A stretch of 64,000 nt of DNA from Karalla daura (lineage: Eukaryota; Chordata; Actinopteri; Chaetodontiformes; Leiognathidae): positions 15,083,791 to 15,147,790 of the forward strand of contig CM055207.1 of assembly GCA_029224185.1 (NCBI GenBank), read 5' to 3'. The notes below the pieces were generated by a model that saw only the letters and a list, made by a program, of their open reading frames with translations, was not told the DNA's origin and made no database searches. The translations under genes were made by a program, and so were the position numbers. Shown here in pieces: positions 13,322 to 34,713 of the stretch (position 1 is the first letter of the stretch; each line of letters opens with the position of its first letter).

Positions 13322-13364
13322 AAAAAAAAAAAATCCTGATCTATTCAGGATTTCAGGATTTTTT
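13322..13364. repeat. Inverted repeat with A-run and T-run
   Basis: An A-run continues into AAATCCTGA. A five-base loop is followed by TCAGGATTT and then by a second CAGGATTTTTT. The arms pair over at least 9 bases. This may be the remains of a small element or a slippage product. Confidence 0.7.
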
Positions 13365-16300
13365 AGTAAATACCCCCTTTCGATAGATAATTTTGCCAGA
13401 GCAGTGCTTGTTTTCTTTTGCAACGCGCAGTTTGCAACCTCGATTCTAACCAGGACGAAACGCGTTCACCAAATGTTGACTATTTTGTGTCTTTTGTCAT
13501 GCAGGGGAAATGCAGGCTGTAAGCTGAAAGTGAACACTAAAAAAAAACACTAAAACCATGGGAGGTCCTGAGGAGCACCATCGGTCTCTCACACTTTGAA
13601 AAAAATCTGCCAGCTCCCTCGGGAGTGATGCTCCTTGACTACACTTAACACCCTGGCGTACACACACACACCCTCAACACGCAGACACATTGATGCTGGA
13701 CCTCTGATCTGTGTCACTTTTCCCGGATCCGTCCGTCAGCCCTCTCCTCCTATCTCGCCCTCTCATGTCTGCCCTGGAAAACGGAACAAAATGATGATTA
13801 ATGCCATGTTAATGTCTTTGCTCTGATTAATATACAGCTGTAGATCAGAGAGAACAGACTCGCGCCTCCAGAGGGATTTGGAGGCTGGGTAGCACGTGCG
13901 TTTGTGTGTGTGTGTGTGTGTGTGTGCGCGGCCGTCAAGGGGGGGATTTCGGTGGAACTGTGTGAGGCAGACAGGTGGTGCTGATGGGGCTACGTGATTC
14001 ACTTTGCTCCTTATTTGCATACATATGACAACCATCTGTGCTAATAGGCCCAGGCGATGTCTCTATTAGGCTCAGCGCCATGCTGTTTTGCCTGAGGGCC
14101 GCGGCGTCACACCAGCATTGTGCTCATGTCCGTCGGCCTCACGCAACACGCCAGCTGATGCCATCGACGGAGCCGAGATAGGACGGGATGCTTGAGAGCA
14201 GCCAGAAACCATATGGACCCCGCAGCCCGGGTCAGAGAGTATTTTTAGCATTTGTTTAGAATAGCCCGTGGGAGCAGATAAGTGGTGTCGTATGCACGGG
14301 AAGAGGCAGCGACAACTGAAAAGAAATCGTACAGCTAACAAATAAAACTTGATTTATGTGAACACTCCTCTAAAACCAGTGCAGTGGTGCAGTGAGGACT
14401 TCTCAGGCGTTTTCTCAGGCATTTTGCAGTGCGAGTGCCTCGTCAGCCGTTGACTGAGGAGTGACATCGCTCTGGATCACTGCCTTTCGATTATTTAATT
14501 CACCATGAGGCGCCGCACAACACAAAGCGTCAATATTTCATTTTGAGTGACACCTTCAACGTCTGGCTTAGGGGTTAGAGGACCAGGCCCATTACCTGGG
14601 GGCTGCAGGAACCAATGGGAACAAAATCCCGTAAATCACTGGTGATCAGATCACATCCATCTCTGAAACAATGGCAAAAAAGCCAAAACGTGCTTGTTTC
14701 ATTCATTAAGTGCCTGATAGTTTGGCCGAAGGCCATACAGTGGAAAAGAAAGAAGACCCTTAGCTGGTCTTTCTCCTTGTGGCCCCCCGCACAAGTGAAT
14801 ACAGTCAGCCTATCAGCATATGTTTTCATTAAAAACACACTGTCATCGCTAGTTTTGTTACGATGGCATCTTACACGTCTTTCCAGATGTTGTACCGTTG
14901 TATGACAAAAAACAAAAATCCTGAAACCTAATATATTCAGTAACTTGTTGATGCCAAGATTTACAGGGGATGTGAATGCAATCGCCCAACTCGGGATGTA
15001 TTTCAGCAAGAGTTAATGTGCAAGAAAACTCCAAAGGGGCTCCCCAGATTTTTTTAAAAAAAAGAAAAAAGTGTAATGAAAACAAAACAACCCTGGTCCG
15101 TAAATGCGTAGCGGGGTGGGTGAGGAAATAAATGGTGCTGCTCAGCCCTGACTGAGTAGTTAGACCGGGGGAACGACGTGGCGGGGCGATCCTCTTACAG
15201 CGAAACCGGACCCACAAGACAGCGAACATATTAGGCAGTGAACAAGATTGGTAGAGAAAAGGAAACAGCAGACAGAGAGGGAGAAAATGAGAGACAGACT
15301 GCCCCATAAGGGAACGCTGCCAACATCAGCACTCTATTTTATTGAAGGGTCCGAGCGATTTCCCTCAGATTTTCCTCCAGCTCGGACGGCGGCAACAACT
15401 CAGGGCTGTGTGTCTTGGAGATGCATAAAAGTCGCGGAGGCTGTTGAGTTGCCGTGGCGCCTGCCGACCAACCAGCCGCCGCGCTTTGAACGACCGTGTC
15501 TGCCTCCTCGGCGCACTCACTAATCACAGAAGCGAGAACGGGGAGGGGCGAGGGGGGGGCGCAAATGAGATCCCGTCCATGTTCCGCCACGATCCGTCTT
15601 CCTCTGACCGCCTTCAAAGCAGGGACAATTGATACCAGAGGATTTGAAAAACTTCTAGAAACTTCGAAACTGTCTGCCCCATCCCGCACTGCTAGCGCTC
15701 CTCACACGCTCTACACGTCCAGGGACAGCTCAGAGCCTCTGATCGGCCTTTCTGGCCTTTGGAGGAAACGGGAGTACCTGGGAATTACTGTGTACTGCTG
15801 GATAATTCCATCAAAAGTCTCCCTCTCATTTCCAGGAAATGAAGTCCTTCTCAACTTACGAAACCTTGTCGGATTTCATTTGCTAATAGTCAGCCTACAG
15901 GACGACCTTGCAGGATGAAAATATGAAAACGATGTGCGAGAGTTTTTGGTCAAATTCATGTTCTGTTCTGGTATTAGCAACTGGTCCTCATCGACAGCAC
16001 AATCCACCATCAGAGTATCTCAAGAAGCATTCAGAGCTGAGCTCAACACAAAAACCATCTTCCTGTGGGCAGTTTTATCCCGTTATTTTCCCCTCCCCTC
16101 GTTGTACCCCATCTCCTCCTCCTCTACAACCATTTAACTCTTCCTCTTGTCGGCGACTAAAAGCCTGCGTAGGTGTGATGCGTTCATGCACAATGGAGCC
16201 ATCCTTTAATGTAATTTTCTTCTTCACAATTCCTCCCTTTTTTCTGCACTCTGCCATTCCTCGCTACCACATTCTCACTCCTTAATTTCCTCATCCTACT

Positions 16301-16405
16301 GCTCACATAGGTGTGTGCAGTCCAAGATGTGAAACCTCACACATTCTCTCCTCTTTTTTACCATCGCAGCTTTCACTCTCTCTGGCTCCGCTCTGACCGC
16401 TCCTC

Positions 16406-16468
16406 CATCTTCTCCTCCTCCTCCTCCTCCTCCTCCTCTTCTTCTTCCTCCTCCTCCTCCTCCTCCTG
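16406..16468. repeat. (TCC)n/(TTC)n microsatellite
   Basis: A polypyrimidine trinucleotide tract of about 20 units, with a TTC-rich centre. Confidence 0.9.
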
Positions 16469-17754
16469 GTGATAAGTGGCAGCCTGCAGAGGTGGAATGA
16501 GCTCTGCCTGCAGCTGCTCCTCTGGCCTCCTCCATCAGCAGCCTGGTCCAGACAGCAGACTCCCAGGGTGGTAATGACCACCGAACAGATGATGATAATA
16601 GCAGCCAGACTAAAGACATCTCATAGTTCATCCTCTTCTCTGTTTCGCTTTCCCTCCCCTTTTCCTCATTCCCTCTCCTCCTCCTTCCGTCTGTCATGTT
16701 TGTAGTTCTGCCTTTTCTTCTTACACACATGAAAAGACAAATATCTTTGTTTACACGGTAGAGTTTTAGTCAGTGTATCCCCATCATTCCACGGTGTTTC
16801 TGTGGATATCCACTCGATGTGACCATATTCAGCCTCACGGACTGAGGCACAGACCCACAACTTTGTCCTCGTCAACTCTTCCAACTTCCCTCTCCACTGT
16901 GCACTGGCGATGCATATAATTTGAAAAATAGGGAAAAAAAAGACGGTATATTATTAACAACACCCACCAAGCTCCACTCTGCCGAGAAGAGATTTAATTG
17001 GAGGTCTCTCCACCTACAACCGCAGGCGCCCCCAGGCCTCTCGTTGGCCCTAATCCTGTTGCGTAATGCTTCCCTGACGTCGTGCCTGGCTGAAAATCAA
17101 TTAACAAGCCCCGCAATCGCAGAGTGCAGGAAGACTCCTGGATGCCGTCCAAGACACTTAATTTGTTCCTGAAAAGGACAAGAATTATACCGCTGGAAGT
17201 CCCTGTGTCATGCAGTGAATAGACACAGGTTTCGGGCCACACAAAAAAATAAAGTCCCACCCCAATGAGCTAATCACTGCTTATTTCCTCCTTCCTGCTC
17301 TCCTCACTTGCCTGCGTCTCTCCTTCGTCATCCCTCCTCTCCGCTTTACCTCGTTTTGCGAGGGGCGAAGACTAAAAGGGCGTTCGGGGGGGGGGGGTGG
17401 GAGGCAGCTAAAATCCTTCCCCCGAACTGATGTATCTTTCGCTTTGCCGCAGAGCGAAGGACGGCCAGAAGATAAATCATATCACCCCGAGGATTAATAT
17501 GGCTCCATTTAGATGAGAGCGGCAGACAAGGACATGTGTGTTCCCTCGGATTTGCTCGCCGCCGAGGTTCTGCTGGGAAAAGCTCTCGTCTCCCCCGCTT
17601 TAATGGAAACGTAACAAATGAGCGCCTGTTGTATGCAAATCGGGCCTGAAGTGAGCAAAGCGGAGCGGCGGAGCTCCGGAGCGGAGGCGGCACGCAGAGC
17701 CGCCACACCCGGCGCTGCTGATGAGCTGAACGACCTCGGCGTAACGGGCTGAGG

Positions 17755-17796
17755 GGAGGAGGAGGAGGAGGAGGAGGAGGAGGAGGAGGAGGAGGA
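17755..17796. repeat. (GGA)n microsatellite
   Basis: About 14 GGA units ending in a G-run. Confidence 0.9.
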
Positions 17797-18835
17797 GAGG
17801 GGGGGGGTGCTGCTTATCTTCAAATTGTCACTATTAGGACCAAGCGGATGCAGGCAACGGTAAACGCCGGCGGCAGGGTCTGAGTGCGGGTGGCGGCTCG
17901 GCCACAGGCCCATCATCAGGCCGCTGTGCTTCGCAGCTGCTCGACCCCCCCCTAACCCCCCCTCACCCCCCACCCCCCCAACCCCCCACCCCAACCACAC
18001 TTGTATCTGATGACACACCCGGAGGGGATAGACATGAGCCGACCGGGGTTGAAGTTGCAAAATATTTGTCTACCTGTGGACAGTTTGCATTAGTTTTAAT
18101 CAGGAATGAAGAAGATTTCTGTTTGTGTGTGCAAGATGACCTCACTGATGTGTCTGTTTGGACTCAGGAATTGTTTCCTGCTTGTTTTTGTAATTGCAGT
18201 AGCTGCAAGGTAGGAAGCTGTTTATTTTTTAGTCCATTTTTTTTATCCTTTTTCATCGCGGTCATGCAACCTGGGGCAACCTGTTACAGCTCATGTATGT
18301 TAATCCTGATTTTGTTTCATTATTTCCACATCTCAGCCCTTAACCTTCACTGTTTACCTCTAATTTGTTGTCTCTCATTGGAATGAGGCAAGCCATCCCA
18401 CAAAATAAGACCCAATTTACATTCGGACTTTCCCTTTCATTTTCTTTTCCTCTAGGAAACAAAACCACGTCTTATTATTTGACACACACCACACACTCTT
18501 AATATCTTGAGACGTGTGCCCCCCCAGAATCTCTAAACTACTAATTAATACTGTGTAATCCATACCAAGAGACAAATGGGGAAATATCCTGTTGTGGTTT
18601 TAAGAGAAGACTAAACCGGCTGCAGCTGTTTGTGGGCGAGCAGACACTGTGACCTCTTCTGGTGCTAAACAAGGACATGGTGGTGACTTTTCTCCCTCTT
18701 GTTGCTCTCATTCATTTTTTGTGTTGTGGACAAAAAAACAGAGGGTGAAATCTCGTTGTCACCTTCAAACATTTTGAAAACTGAGCTCTCAGTCTCCATA
18801 CTGTATCTTATCTTCACTTCCAACTCTTTCATCCA

Positions 18836-19026
18836 TCTGTTATCGTACCCACTTTGTTGTTGTCTTATCCACTGGTGTACACACATAAGGGGACGGGTCA
18901 CTAGTCCATTAAAGGTCCATTCGACATAAATATGCATGGTTTTTGGTTTGTGGGAGGAAGCCAGAGTACCCGGAGATAACCACAAACAAACACAAGGAGA
19001 ACACACAAACCCCACACACAAAGGCC
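18836..19026 (+). mobile_element. Decayed dispersed LINE-tail repeat, copy 2
   Basis: This copy preserves the distal half of the family seen at 5.15 kb. A 'gttatcgtacccac' start and 'ccactggtgtacac' are followed by 'aaatatgcatggtttttggt', 'gtgggaggaagcc', 'agagtacccggaga', 'aggagaacacacaaac' and 'ccacacacaaaggcc'. The last six words are the hallmark end of the repeat in fish genomes, recognised from memory. It is on the same strand as copies 1 and 3, and scattered substitutions show that it is old. Confidence 0.65.
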
Positions 19027-19672
19027 GTTGGTCTGACTGAGGTTCAGACTCGGCTACATTGCGGTCTGTCCCGGTTCATTCATATTCACAGATTCCCAGT
19101 TGTTGCTCTTTGACATCACATCGCTGAATTTCACTCCCTTTCCGCTGAAACCATCCCTCCCACGGCGCTGAGTGGGGTCAGTGACAGCGAGAGAGCATCG
19201 TATGCCTGTGGAAAGCCCCTGCTCGCCTAATGTTTAGATTAATTAGGGAAACTCATTCCCTGACGTCCTCCAGGAGGACACACTTTATCACTCTGGCCTC
19301 TGTCTGTTTACCGACGGAGACCGAGCAATCCGAGCTGACAAAACGTCCTCTCCTCCCCTCCATCCTCGGCTTTTCACTGGAGTAATTGAGCAATTAAGCG
19401 TGATTGATCGATCGGGGAGAGTGAGAAGAGGGAAATCTGCCCGGGGACATTGAGAGGATCCTTACAGTAGCTTTAAATTAGTGAGGGAAGCGGCGGCAGC
19501 GACGGCCAAAACATCTGACTGCAGCGAGGCAGGGGAGGCTCCGGCCAGAGAGACAGATAAGGGAAGAAAAGGCCGTGCTCAACACTGAGCGGATGTGTGC
19601 CTGTATGTGAACTTGTGGCCGTAACTGCCCATGAAAGAGGAGACGGATGTGTGGTCTGGAATAAGCCGTGAA

Positions 19673-19720
19673 GAGGAAGAGGAGGAGGAGGAGGAGGAGG
19701 AGGAGGAGGAGGAGGAGGAA
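19673..19720. repeat. (GGA)n microsatellite
   Basis: About 15 GGA units. The antisense poly-proline frame is an artefact of it. Confidence 0.9.
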
Positions 19721-20067
19721 CTGAAAGTGTAATTAGTCTACCGATGATTTCAAAGTGTTGTCCAGCGCCCACCACCCTTTCCCAGGAATATTGCATATGC
19801 AGTGTTTCCGCGAGATACCGCTGTTGCGGGTTGTTGCATTCATGCGGCATCAGATCAAAAGACGGCCGGGCGGAGGGTGCTCCCTCCCTGTGCTCCTCCA
19901 CTGACTCCTGCGGACTTTTTCAGGTCATTACCGATGAATAGATTTACAGCTCCATTTGATTTTTATATGATATATTTTTATATATCGTATTTTTTTTTCA
20001 CTTTTTCCCCCTCTCTCCATATCTGTACCTGAATATAGGCTGTCAGATAACATGGTGTTTTATTACA

Positions 20068-20260
20068 TCCATCCATCCATCCATCCATCCATCCATCCAT
20101 TCGTCCATCCAATCCTTCCATCCATAATTTTACCCACTTGACCCAACAGTGCTGCATGGGTCTTTTGTTCCACATCTAAGGGTGCAGCACACACACACGC
20201 ACCATTCACTTTCACACGCACCTTGAGGCAATTTGGAGTCTCCGATTGACCTTAACGCTG
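20068..20260 (+). mobile_element. Decayed dispersed LINE-tail repeat, copy 3, with (ATCC)n head
   Basis: The segment starts with about nine ATCC units, the usual head of this fish repeat. It continues with 'tttacccacttgaccc', a short CA run, 'cattcactttcacacgcacc' and 'ggcaatttggagtctcc', which match the middle part of the family. It then fades out near 20,260. Copies 2 and 3 lie about 1.0 kb apart in the same orientation. Confidence 0.65.
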
Positions 20261-21098
20261 CTGCTTGTGAGGCCACCAATTCATGTTCTATTCACCGAGC
20301 CATGTCGTCCAGTTTTTCCTTCAGCAAACATACAGGACTACAGAAAAGTAGCGCATCTGTTTAAGGGATAATAACTGTAGATGATTCCCATTATTTTCAT
20401 TTACTGCTGTTTACCTGCCAGACCAGAGGTCAAACAGTGATAGATAGTCTCACCCAGCCTGCGAGGAGCTTTCTGGCTCTGTGCAGCGCAGAGTAATGTC
20501 GGCTGTTTTATTGTTACCCCGGAGAGGAGCCGCCCACTAATGGCAAAGGGGCTTTTAAATGTACACAAGATTATCTTCAGGGATCTGCCTGAGCCCGCAC
20601 CGCACATATGGCTCCTTCCTGCTCCCTTTCCAGCCAATTATTGATATATGAGGGTATTAAATATGACACCTGTGTCACAGACAAATCCCCCACACTCGGG
20701 TTCAACCGCGGTTTAACCGGCGCTAGTTTATCCGCCACTGGTGGCAGCTGCGTGACACAGATTACCCTCAGGTCCCTCTGCCCACCCAGGCGGAACAACA
20801 TCCATACATTAGCTGCGTCTCCACGGCCGCGGCTCAACGCTCACGTGGCACGCGCGCGCGCACGCACCAGGATAAATGCCAACATTATCATTTCATCTTA
20901 AAATGCTGCCTTTTTAAAAAAAAAAAGAGAGAGAGAGAGAGAGAGGGGGGCTTTCACCTGATTTTTCCATCCCACACAGGAAATTTGCAGCAAATAAGAA
21001 CACGGGACGAGAGGGGATTTTACAGGAATGTGCGTGTCCGCGCACACGGGAACACTCTGAGGCACGTTTCAGACTTAACATGATTGCAATGAGGTAGC

Positions 21099-21132
<34 letters not shown>

Positions 21133-24100
21133 GTGGAGCAGGTGGGAACTCACATTGCTGACAAAGTTGTTTCGTAACGATCACACTTTTGAACGTGCAA
21201 CGCGCAACACTTCATTTGCTCTCAAAGTGGCGATAAAAGTGCAATAAGCGCAACGGGCGCTCGGCAGAAAGCGTGTGTCAACAGCTTTTTTTTCTTTTTT
21301 CTCTCCGCCGCTGAATTAAACATGAGAGGGAGAAAGGGGGCTGAGTTATTCATGAGCCGGCCGGGCATGGCCGAGCGGCGGGATGCCGCGGAGACGAGCC
21401 GGGCCGCTTAGCATGCGCGCGGCGTCCTCGCGGCATAATCGATATCCGATGCAGTCTTTCCTCGAGCACGAGGCAGGAGTTAGGCCACGGGGGGGGGGGA
21501 ACTCGCGAACGCCTCAAACGCCGTTCTCTCGTCTTGCGTGAGGACGCGCACTCCCATTTCGTGACTTTTGTTTCGTGACTTGAGAAATCGCTTTTGCGGC
21601 TGTTGCCGCCGCATCGGTTGTGCGTCCCCACACGGGCCTCTATTTAGGTTGTTTCGTGGAGAAGGACTGGTGTTGGGCTGTGTATCTGGGAACCTCGGCC
21701 GAGGGTGTGAGGCGTGAAGCACAGTACCGGCTCAAGTATGAGCTACCAGCGCTGCATGCAAGCGGCGTGAATGCGATTCAAAGCACGCAGCCAGCGGCGT
21801 ATTTACCCGTCTGAGCTTCGCTCTCACTTTATGCTATTTTGCTGCTGTGCTTGCTAACGAGCTGCCGAGGCGTCTCGCTATGTCATGCGGCGTATAATTC
21901 ATCTTCACCATTTGAAGTGGCGCAAAGGCTTCGTTAAAACCAGATGAAGAAAACCCCTTTTGTCTGTCCGTGCTTGCGAAAGGGTCAAAACAATACATAG
22001 AAGGCTTTAACGCTGCTTTAATTTCCTTTCCTTTTTTGGCACCTCCGGGCAGAACAAGCTGAACATTGACATAGATTCAGCTATAAAGTTGTAAACGGCC
22101 AACCTGTTAGCGCACGGCTACGCATAGTCACACAAATCATTATTATCCCCCGGTCTGGACTTTCGCTCCTGGCCACTGGACGAGCGGCTCTGTTTTTCTC
22201 CCCATCGACCCCCGGGGGAATATCTGCCTCTGTGGCTGCTAAATGCTCCGTTATGTTTGTCATCTAGCTGCTAAATCTGCCTGTCCGCAGTTTCATGGTA
22301 GGCAGGTAGCGTACAGTAGGTTTATTGCGCAAAACAACTGCCTGCTGTGATGGAAACGAGGGCGACGAGACCGAATCCAAGCAGTAAAGTTGCGGGCCAT
22401 GAAAACAAAACAATGAGCTGAAAGACACAAAGCTATGTACTGCGGGGCTGGCAATATATCACACTGGGTTTGTCACTATGAGAAATAGACATGTGACCAC
22501 TTGTTTTGCAGATTTTACAAAAGGCGTGTCACAAATCCAAATAGAACTCATGTTTGCCAGATTTGCTTTTGGCACTTTTTATGTTTCAATCACCTACGTT
22601 CTTACAATATAAGCTCTAACCCCAGACACCATCGGGTCTGATGTGCTCCTGCTGAGAAGCAAACTTCAAAAAGCCAGTCATGTCTGGTCCATATTGTGCT
22701 TTGGAGTCGATCCCCTCCCTAAAAGCAATAACACTTTGTGCAGGCAAGGTATCTGTGTGGGAGGGAGGTTCAGTGATGACCGGCTCCTCAGTGCACTCTC
22801 ATTCCTGACTTCAACAAAACTGTCTCCCAGAACTCTTGTTTCCTCATCCAAACCCCTCAAGCGCTCCATCCGAGCGTGATCCAAACCACTGGCAGAGACT
22901 CCTCCAACACCTAATGATGGGAGTGTGTCCGGAACTGGCTAGAATTCCAGCTGCAGTCAAAGAGTGCACTTCCTCATTAAAAAGACTCCGCTGCTCTGAC
23001 GGTACCCGTTCACCAAGAGGTCTGGCCTCAGCTGAACCCTGTCGAGCCGCTCTCTCTGTCCTTTATTGCTCCTAAACAACTTGTACAAATCGTCCAAAAG
23101 TTGACGTTATGCGACGCCGGTTCAGTTGTCTGAAGCTGGTTTGTTTCACGAGCATTCCGCGCGATCCCTCGTCTTCCCTTCCTCCTGCTTTTGTTCCCAA
23201 GGCTGTGAACTGTGTGACCCTCGGAGTTTGGTTTCCTCTTTTGAGCTCCAAAAAGGCAGCCAGTAAACATTTTGTTTATGTGGAACCTCTTGGAATACGC
23301 CAGCAGTGGGAACCACTTTATGTCAGGCCACGTCCACGCCAATGCATGACATTCTGAAATGACTAAACTGTCTCTGTACAGACCAGCTATTCAGCACTGG
23401 ATCAGAAATAATCTCCATCCACGGTAACGCGCAAGGAGCCCAGCGTTTGTTAGTCTAGCGGTTTAGCAGCTGGTAGCATAGGCTACGAGGTCAAAAAAAC
23501 GACTTTCACAAGACACATGGATATACAGCGTACAGGCTGTTCTTCCCGGGGAGAGGGGGGGGTGGTGGTGGTAGGTTACATGACCGAGGAGTTGCAACAT
23601 GTCACGGCCACTCAGACGTTGTTTCCATCTGTCCGTTTGTTTGCACGCTTGTGTGTGGGGTTTTCAAAATAAAACAGCCCCCGGAAGCGTCGTCGCAGAG
23701 CAGTGACGACACCAGGCATAACGCAAGTCACATGTCGTCAAAGCGAACTGCCTCAAAGGATAGAATGTATTTGGTTTATGGGCAGCGTTATCGCCAGGCT
23801 TCATAATCTACTTTTAAGCGACTGGAGCGACCAGGGGGATGTTGCAGCGACGGGACAAGTTGATAAAAGCACCGGCCTCTGTTTCCACTCCGAAGACAAA
23901 CACAACCCCCGGGACAAACAAATCAACGCGCCCTCACACATCTGCAGCCGAGAAGCGGCGACGCGCCGGGCGTAATTAGAAACACTTGACGTGTGGGAAC
24001 AAAACCCCGCATGTGTCGACCGACATTCCTCGCACGCGGCGGCGGAGGTCAAAACACATCCTCACGGCATATGAATGATCGTCTGCGGCTCTTCGTCCGC

Positions 24101-25937
24101 GTGCCCCGGAGGGGTCGTGTACGGGCCAGGAGAGGTCTGGGGTCCAGCAACTCCACCCGGCGTGCTGCTGGTGTATGTCAGCTCCGTAATCATCTCCACG
24201 ATCTGGAAGTGGACAAATCTGATATATTTCGTTGAATGGCTGTGGCAGATTCAAAATTTTATCAGCAAAATGTAATGTCGCAGCGGGAAATCTGGGCGTT
24301 CCATCAGAATTTAAGGTGCTAGCACCCGCAGGGGAAATCTGAGCTAGCACAGTGGTGATTCTCAACCGTTCCCCGACCATTAGGAAGCTGGACGGACCGA
24401 TGGTGTACTGAGAGCACAACTTGTGGTTTCTCATGTTTGGCTGGCAATCAGCTGCCAATCTTCTCTTCTTCTTTCCTCTTTTCCACAACGAGGCCCGCGA
24501 AGATTAAGACAAATGTACGACATCACGCTCAGGGATGCCAAATTTATCATGGCAAAATTCCACATGCAGACGGTGGAGTGCCAGAGGAGGATCCGTCATA
24601 AATCACACCCCTGCCTTTTTTGTTTCACTGAGATGGAGGCAGGCAGTCCGCACAGGTGTTCTCAACCTGCCCACAGCTCTGTACAGCTTAAACTTTCGAT
24701 CATCAGCGGCAGGAGCAACAAAAAGCTATCAGACGTGTCTGTATTGTGCTAAAAGGTATCCAGCTGGAGGCAATGGGAGTGTGGAAGGAATACACACACA
24801 CACACACTCACTCACACACCTTCTGCAGTGAAGATGGCTCTACCTGGCTACCACATCCAACGCACAGCTGTCCGCCATTAAGAAATCAAAGCATGTTTGC
24901 CATTTTGGTTTAAATCAAATTAGTCCTGCAGTATTTATAGGCTCTTCAAAGTGTGCTTGCACCTAAATCTGGACCGCATTTTTAACCGTAAGACACTTGC
25001 ACACAGCATGATTCTACACTTCTGTCCTGTCGTCCTCCTCCTTAAATGTGCAGCTGTTGTCTGGCTGGGACACGAAACAAACACACATAATAGGGAATAT
25101 AGAGGATTACAATGTGTGCTGCACTTTGTCAGCAATTTCCTTCACAGGACTTGTTTGAAGTTTCCCTTTTCTCTCTTCATCTGGAACTCAAGGCGTCCTC
25201 CTGCTCTTTGTCTTGACTTCGGGACAACGTCTATTTCTGTGTGTTGTTTGTGCAGGAATGCCGGCGGTCAAACTTATATTTGCAGCACAGGAGACTGTCC
25301 GTCACAACAGCTCTCAAGCCCTATAAAGTATCCCAGGGATTCCTGAGTACGGAATGTCCATCTATTCCTCCTCCCATCCTTCTCCCGCCCAAGTAACTGT
25401 CCTGTGAATGCCAGATAATGACTATCCCACCTGGCACAAATGTCCTCAGAAGAAACAGAATCAAGCTGGGGAGGGAAAAAATAAATCAGTATGATTCGTT
25501 GTGCTGAGGCTGACACTGCAAAGACACATATTGAGCAAACTCATACAGATTCCTCTTGAGTTTTGAGCTGACATCCCTGATGTGTGAGGCGGGGGAGATC
25601 CGCGGAGAAATGAGAGCAACAAGATGACAGAGTGTCTATTTGTCTGCCGTAAGCCGCAGGCACTTGACTGACAGGGTAAAACATATATGCTACACATCGT
25701 CAGAGCTTCATGTCACCCCCCTCCCCATCACGGAATGGACTGTTTAATATTCTTAAGTAGCCGAGTAAATATTTGGCATAAGGAAGCACTTGATTCAGAC
25801 GGGATGATTCAAGTCTGGCACCGGATGGCAGGGGGACATGAAAGAGGCCCTTCATGAATCCAACTGGCCCCCGGGGTCAAGTTTCAAACAAGCAGGCCCG
25901 TCATCCTGCGGACTGGCTTACACGAAAGCACGCACAA

Positions 25938-25977
<40 letters not shown>

Positions 25978-26038
25978 GCTTCTGGACTGATGCACAAACA
26001 TGCGAGCTCGCACGACAACACGCTCCACTGAAGAGCAC
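20261..26038. other. Gene-free flank, part 4
   Basis: No supported gene. Simple repeats are GA tracts at 20.93 and 21.10 kb and CA tracts at 24.79 and 25.94 kb. 21.3-21.8 kb and 23.7-24.2 kb are CpG-rich without coherent frames. A 12-base perfect palindrome, GGTGCTAGCACC, is at 24,315-24,326. The stretch at 22.64-23.06 kb has open frames on both strands for about 200 bases that resemble no family I know. Confidence 0.45.
25939..25972. repeat. (CA)17 microsatellite
   Basis: An uninterrupted CA tract that merges into CACGCACG. Confidence 0.95.
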
Positions 26039-34235
<8,197 letters not shown>

Positions 34236-34519
34236 TAAAGCCTGAGTCTGCTAGAGGTTTATGACCGAAGTTGTCTTTCCATAGTATATTGAGATAACAT
34301 TGTTATTAATTGACATTTTAGATAAAGTTTTATTGAATTGAAAGACAATGGAATAATCACACAAAATAACTTATAAAAAATATGTTAATAATTTCCATCT
34401 TATTTCCTTTCTCATATTTCTTATCATTCAAATTGAGTTAAGCATTTGTGTCCAACTCAGAACATTTTTCAGAACAGTCTCAAGATTGCTGCGCAGTTCT
34501 CACGTCCATATTAACACGT

Positions 34520-34713
34520 TATACACATAATGTCAATAACACGTGATTCGCTTGAACGCTTGTTTTGTAAAGCTTTGACGTACGTGCCGCACGGACACGT
34601 ACCATGTGACGTAGCTCTGCCCCGGAAGTGTTCCTGGTTACCCAATGAGGTCAAAATGGCGGCGTGCTGCATGTGAAGGGCTCGACAGGGAACCGGCTTT
34701 ATGATACGAGAAC
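34520..34713 (+). promoter_or_regulatory. cox10 promoter and 5' leader (ETS, YY1, CRE-like)
   Basis: Seen: an E-box CACGTG at 34,540, TGACGTA words at 34,576 and 34,607, an ETS core CCGGAAGTG at 34,622-34,630, and AAAATGGCGGC at 34,653-34,663. No TATA box was seen. Known: ETS/GABP (NRF-2) and YY1 sites are typical of nuclear genes for cytochrome oxidase, and YY1 sites in housekeeping genes often sit at or just after the transcription start. Inferred: transcription starts close to 34,630-34,660, giving a leader of only about 50-80 bases. A divergent transcript, as with human COX10-AS1, is possible but no evidence for it is visible here. Confidence 0.65.

Larger units (their letters stand above)
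11080..18835. other. Gene-free flank, part 3
   Basis: No supported gene. The block contains (GGA)n or (TCC)n tracts at 11.6, 16.4 and 17.75 kb, an inverted repeat at 13.3 kb, and a GT tract at 13.9 kb. A strongly C-rich run at 17.94-18.0 kb follows. Frames encoding poly-Pro, poly-Glu, poly-Ser or poly-Arg here come from trinucleotide repeats. ATGCAAAT-type octamers are present at 14,013 and 17,633. Confidence 0.5.
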
